NCBI RefSeq assembly: GCF_018687715.1
Contig: NC_056759.1
Coordinates: 2,831,501-2,895,500, forward strand
Direction of reading: 5' to 3'
DNA from: Carya illinoinensis
Taxonomy: Eukaryota > Streptophyta > Magnoliopsida > Fagales > Juglandaceae
Length of the DNA: 64,000 bases
Shown here in pieces: positions 59,885 to 64,000 of the stretch. A model generated the notes under the pieces. It had not been told where the DNA came from. It saw only the letters and a list, made by a program, of their open reading frames with translations, and made no database searches. The position numbers and the translations under genes were made by a program. The stretch's first letter is position 1; every line of letters begins with the position of its first letter.

Positions 59885-60778
59885 GGGTAATGCTACGGAG
59901 CCCACCCTCTAGACCGATAATTGACCGATTCGAGCACGTGGCGGTTTAAAATAATAGAAAGTGAAATGAAAATGAAAGAAACAGTCCATCGTCCCTCAAT
60001 ACCCTATCTTTCCCCTCATCCTCACTCTCCCATCTCCCTCCATCTTGTACGGAATCAGTGAGTCCGTCCGACGCCTTCCTTTCATTTGCGCGGTAGAGAT
60101 CTTTTCCCAGCGAAGATCTTCGTTTCCAGCCTTCTCCCCTCTGTAATCACATCTCGAGTTCTCAGGCCCTCACTTTCCTTTCAAACATCCCTTCTTCGAC
60201 CCAATGGCCAGAGCTTTACGAATGGGTTTATCGTTGCAAGAATCAAGCTGGACGATCTGTTCTTTCCACTTGGCGAGGGTCTCAGCCCGGACAAACATCC
60301 ATCTCGTCCCGTACGCGACTTCCTCTTCCTGGAATATTTCAACGAGAAAGACGTCATATTAGCACCTTATTTTTGCAAAACTCTATTCACAGAATCTGGG
60401 CTATGGTATTGCACAGCAGAAGCAACAACCAAGGAACAAAGTTATCATTCCGAATGTGGGATTGTCAGAATCTGCACTACCATTGGAAGCAAACTCAATA
60501 AATAAATAAATAAATAAATTCAACAAAGAAAATGCACTGACTTAACTTATAAAAGATATAGCTTAATATCCAAAATAAATTCAACAAAGAAATGCAGTGA
60601 CTTAACAATCGAAAGGCATTGAAACTGCTGAACTTTTGCAGTTTCAGCCGAGCGGGAGGGAGAAAGACATTATGATCTGAATTTTCTTTTTTAAAATATT
60701 TTGTATGTGCCAATTAAAAAATTACACGTGGCATCGGTTGATTCTCGGTCCAACTCTCGGTTCGGCTAGCATTTTCCC
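59885..60778. mobile_element. Candidate TIR element, GGG...CCC ends, 6-bp direct repeat
   Basis: The ends are imperfect inverted repeats of about 55 bp (GGGTAATGCTACGG... at left; complement of the right end GGGAAAATGCTAGCC...), both containing ACCGA and CACGTG-type motifs. TAGTAT flanks both sides (59879-59884 and 60779-60784). It encloses a GC-richer region with a 139-codon open frame (60086-60505). The superfamily is unclear; a 6-bp duplication does not fit Mutator (8-11 bp), hAT (8) or PIF (3) cleanly. Confidence 0.6.
60086..60505 (+). CDS. Unidentified 139-residue ORF inside the TIR element
   Basis: MRGRDLFPAKIFVSSLLPSV... continues with a segment of good composition (LDDLFFPLGEGLSPDKHPSR, then FLFLEYFNEKDVILAPYF) and ends at a TAA in a (TAAA)n tract. 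No family was recognised and the N-terminus looks like read-through of non-coding sequence. It could be a captured exon fragment. Base composition is unlike the AT-rich surroundings. Low confidence that it is translated. Confidence 0.25.
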   Translation: MRGRDLFPAKIFVSSLLPSVITSRVLRPSLSFQTSLLRPNGQSFTNGFIVARIKLDDLFFPLGEGLSPDKHPSRPVRDFLFLEYFNEKDVILAPYFCKTLFTESGLWYCTAEATTKEQSYHSECGIVRICTTIGSKLNK

Positions 60779-62771
60779 TAGTATTAATGTTGACCAGGCT
60801 GAATGATAGGTATTGGATGTACGTTTTTTGTTTACAAACAAAAGCCATGTATGCTCGATCGTCCTGTATTTTGCAATCACGATCTATACTCACATGGTGA
60901 ATTCAAATTTCATGAGATGATGGAATAACCACTGAACTAGTACTCCCTCCCAGATCTATTTTGTCACAATTGAAGGAGTTTTATATATAAAACAACATTG
61001 TACGTTTTATCACTTTAGTTAATTTCTGTGCTCGAAGCATTTAATGATGGAATTATATAAACCATTAATGGTCTAGTCTCTAGATGCAGGTGTCGTCGGC
61101 CCTAAGGGGTTGATTAATGGACCAACCAGGCTCAGATGGTCAATTAATAATTATTTTTGCAACCCAATTTACTAAAACTAATAGAAAAGATGCGGATGGA
61201 AGAAATTAGTACTCAAGAAGTTCACGAGAAAAGCAAAAGCAAAAAGAAAAAGAGAAAACCTAGCTAAGAGACAAGGACGAGAGATGCGGATGGAAGAAAT
61301 TAGTAATCGATAAGATCACGAGAAAAGTAAAAGCAAAAGCAAAAACAAAAACAAAAAGAGAAAACCTAGCCAGTTAGGAGAAAAAGAAGAGAAAAGGACC
61401 AAAGATGCAGCTGGCTGAGATATTATACAAGTCATGCTCTCATGAGTCATGGCTACTTTAAAATTTGAATAATGCAAACAACTGGTACTTTGGCTTTCAT
61501 AATACTTAGAAGAATTTTACTCATTATTTTTACATTTTATATATTATTATTATTTTTTCTTATTAAATATATAATATATAAATAATAAATAAAAAAATTC
61601 AATTAATTTAAAAATAAAAAATAAAAATGTGTGATATGGTGTATAAAGATAATAATTAAAAAAACTCATCATTTTATTCCATCTCATCTCTACATTTAAA
61701 CACTATTTAAAAACAAACATTTTTCAATTCAAATTTTCACATAAAAAAATTTTTCATTTAATTACTACCTAATCGTCATAAATTTTTTAAGCTTAGAAAC
61801 AAAACAAAAAATATAATTTAATTTTTTCAAATATTAAAATAAAAATTATATTAAAATTTTATATTTTTTTAATACAAAAATTATATTCTAACTATCTTTT
61901 ATAATTTTCTTATTTAACTTTCTCTCTATTTTTTTTTAAATCTATTAAAAATTTGGACTCAAACAATTTTATTATTATTTACAAACTATCTTATTATTAT
62001 TTACAAACTATCTTATTATTATTTATATATTTTTTATCTCATCTCCTCTTATCTTTATAATCAGACCAAATCAAATCTACTCAGCGTCCTCTACTTATGG
62101 TTCGTTGAAGTTGGAAGAGAAAACAACAAGAATAAAAAGAAAAAGAGATAGACAGGACATGAAGAAAAAGAAAAGACCCTAGCCTGCGGTTGAATAGTAA
62201 ACATATATATTTGCAAGCAAAATGTTAGGATGTCACTTAAGTTTGTCATCTCATTTTGATTGTTTATATATTTAATTTTTTAATTTTATAATTAAAAAAT
62301 AACTTTAAACGTATTTATGCATTTTTTTAAAAAAATATTTTAAATTTCAAAATAAAAACTAAAAAAGAAAATTTATACTAATAGACACGCATGGGCCACA
62401 CACTAGCACTGCCCTAATTTCAATCGGACAATGCTTTACATTCACAGAGAATTCCTCACTGATGAGCCAATTATTTTTTTTTACTTTTTTTCAAACAATT
62501 TTTAAACTGTTTAATTTATTTTTAAAAAATAAAAAAATTATAAATTTATTTAAAAATATTTCCTTAATTATTAAATAAAAAATTAAAATGAAATTCGGTA
62601 GAAAATTTCGGTATTATGTGGGAGTGGTGTTTTCCATTTCAATAACTTGGAAATCTTTTCATACAGTCTTCTCAAGTACTTTTCCCACGCCCACTTATAC
62701 ATAAAAGGGCCATTGGCATTCTCTATATCTCCATTCAGTTATCGAAGATCATAAGATCAGATAATTGAAAA
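60779..62771. other. Upstream spacer of copy H
   Basis: AT-rich, with MITE-like stretches (61660-62090) and a twofold tandem repeat of about 92 bp at 61190-61380 (GATGCGGATGGAAGAAATTAG repeated, each followed by AGAAAAGC-type purines). The last ~130 bp are a diverged version of the shared DUF674 promoter block (CCCACGCCCACTTATACATAAAAGG, 62684-62708). Confidence 0.5.
61190..61380. repeat. ~92-bp tandem repeat, two units
   Basis: Two units both begin GATGCGGATGGAAGAAATTAGTA (61191 and 61283) and end AGAGAAAACCTAGC. Confidence 0.8.
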
Positions 62772-63404
62772 ATGGTAGCCCCCAGGATAAGCCTGAATCT
62801 TTTGATAGACAATAAGAGAAAGCGAGTGCTGTTTGCCGAAGCAGGCAAGGACTTTGTTGATTTTCTCTTGGAAACTTTCACCCTGCCGGTCGTAACTGTC
62901 ACCAGGTTCCTAAAGAAGGAAGGCATGCAGTTTGGCAGCTGCCTGCAAAGCCTGTACGAGAGCATTGAAAACCTGAGCGATACTTGCATTCTGCCAGGCC
63001 GTAGTAAAGATTTGGTTTTGAAGCCCAAAGTAGTCATGTACGGTGGTACAGACTCCTTCCTCTTGCCAAAGGTGGAGTCCTATACGCTCAAGAAGAAATT
63101 CTACAAGTGTCGGAACTCAAGTTGCAGCATCCGTGATTATCGCCTGTCTTCTACACGTGGCGGACATTGTTATGCATGCAATTCATCATCTATGGATGTT
63201 GAGGTAAGGTTTGAAGAGTTACTTAGCGGAAACAAGTCGAGTGGTAATTTGAATTTGTTGAAAGAGGGGGTCACATACATGGTGACTGATGATCTGGAGA
63301 TGGAGCCCATTTCTACCGACAATTTCATAACTCTGCTCAATGAGTATGATATCACGGATGTAGGGGCGCTTGAAAAGAAAGTGGTCGTTCTGGGCAAGGA
63401 CGAG
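62772..63404 (+). CDS. DUF674 protein, copy H, exon 1 (gene runs off the window)
   Basis: Exon 1 of 211 codons ends GACGAG|gtacgt. Plant DUF674 family, function unknown. MVAPRISLNLLIDNKRKRVL, FVDFLLETFTLPVVTVTRFLKKEG, Cys segment YKCRNSSCSIRDYRLSSTRGGHCYAC (C-x4-C-x14-C-x2-C; first and last parts only given), then YMVTDDLEMEPISTDNFITLLNEYDITDVGALEKKVVVLG. No lesion in exon 1. By analogy with the other copies, exon 2 should begin about 450-600 bp after the donor, near or beyond the right edge; no exon 2 was seen before 64000. Confidence 0.85.
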
Positions 63405-64000
63405 GTACGTATGTCATACCAGCCTTGATCTTCTTCTTCTATTTTTGGTTATTTGTTATTCATAACATATATGAATATGATTTTCAGCTTTTTGGTGAAA
63501 GTTGGACAGAAAAGTCGTTAAATTAGTCCTTTGTGTGTGTGTGTGTGTGGGCTTTTGCATAAACCATGAAATTAATAGTACTCATGATCATGATTTATAT
63601 AATAAGCAAATTGCATGTACATATTAGCAGATATAACCTATCTAGAGGCATAGGCTAGCTATTGTCCATTAGACAATAGATGGGAACAAAAAATTCAGAA
63701 AAAAAAAGAAGAAGATGGAAATTAGAGTTGAAGAACACAGAAACCTTGGAATCCATAAATGATCAATCCATCCGCCTGATCAGTTCATGGATCACCTCCT
63801 GAAAGATTATTTGTGATCATATATTAATCGCTATTAGCAATCTGATACTATATAATATATACATATATATATATATATATATATCAAAATTGGTAAGGAC
63901 ACAATTAATTAATTCTTGTACGTACGTACGTACAATCATATAATAAGATATTAACTTTTTGTTTTATTTTATAATTGCTTTGATTTTGGTCATGCGTTTG
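63405..64000 (+). other. Intron of copy H, up to the window edge
   Basis: Intron sequence resembling that of the other DUF674 copies in part (CAGAAACCTTGGAATCCA near 63739, also in B, C and E). It contains (GT)n at 63533-63547, (AT)n at 63862-63882 and (GTAC)n at 63918-63932. Confidence 0.7.

Overview
This window looks like nuclear DNA of a woody eudicot. It is AT-rich with spliced genes, microsatellites, DUF674 genes (a plant-only family), Tork/Tnt1-type Copia elements, hAT and PIF-like MITEs and FAR1-type Mutator sequences. A Fagales tree (walnut/hickory/oak group) is my guess from overall character; the sequence does not prove it.

Layout. 0.4-6.7 kb: a decayed minus-strand copy of a USP39/SAD1-like splicing factor gene with one intron of about 5.4 kb. 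7.5-8.3 kb: a repeat (R1) that elsewhere lies directly upstream of DUF674 genes. 8.3-18.4 kb: a foreign block of about 10.1 kb, mostly a Mutator-like element with long terminal inverted repeats built of ~568-bp subrepeats. It holds an intact-looking two-exon GRF zinc-finger/membrane protein gene, a dead FAR1-RELATED-SEQUENCE-type transposase gene, one captured exon of eIF2B-epsilon, and a nested GC-rich hAT element. 18.6-64 kb: a same-strand array of DUF674 copies, here named A (18.6 kb, dead), B (24.9), C (32.0), D (36.4, 5' stub), D2 (37.4, dead), E (44.7), F (50.5), G (56.6) and H (62.8, cut by the window edge).

B, C, E, F, G and H keep an open exon 1 of about 210 codons. In B, C, E, F and G a short second exon encodes the tail, for single-domain proteins of about 248-262 residues. 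Their middle holds a Cys-pair segment that varies in spacing between copies while the flanks stay conserved. B, C and E sit in recognisable segmental duplicates. A contains a young Copia insertion with a perfect 5-bp target duplication; D2 is fused to an older rearranged Copia of partial internal-LTR-internal-LTR structure; C lies just downstream of a truncated relative of that Copia, which contains a perfect 110-bp palindrome. Comparing duplicated flanks gives filled and empty sites for several insertions.

The biological content is a unit-by-unit duplicating family of unknown function, with conserved proximal promoters, being amplified and broken by transposons. The main candidate for something undescribed is the Mutator-like element that pairs a FAR1-type transposase with a GRF zinc-finger/transmembrane protein and carries a host exon. 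No tRNA, rRNA or CRISPR structure was recognised. All family assignments come from reading the sequence, without database searches.
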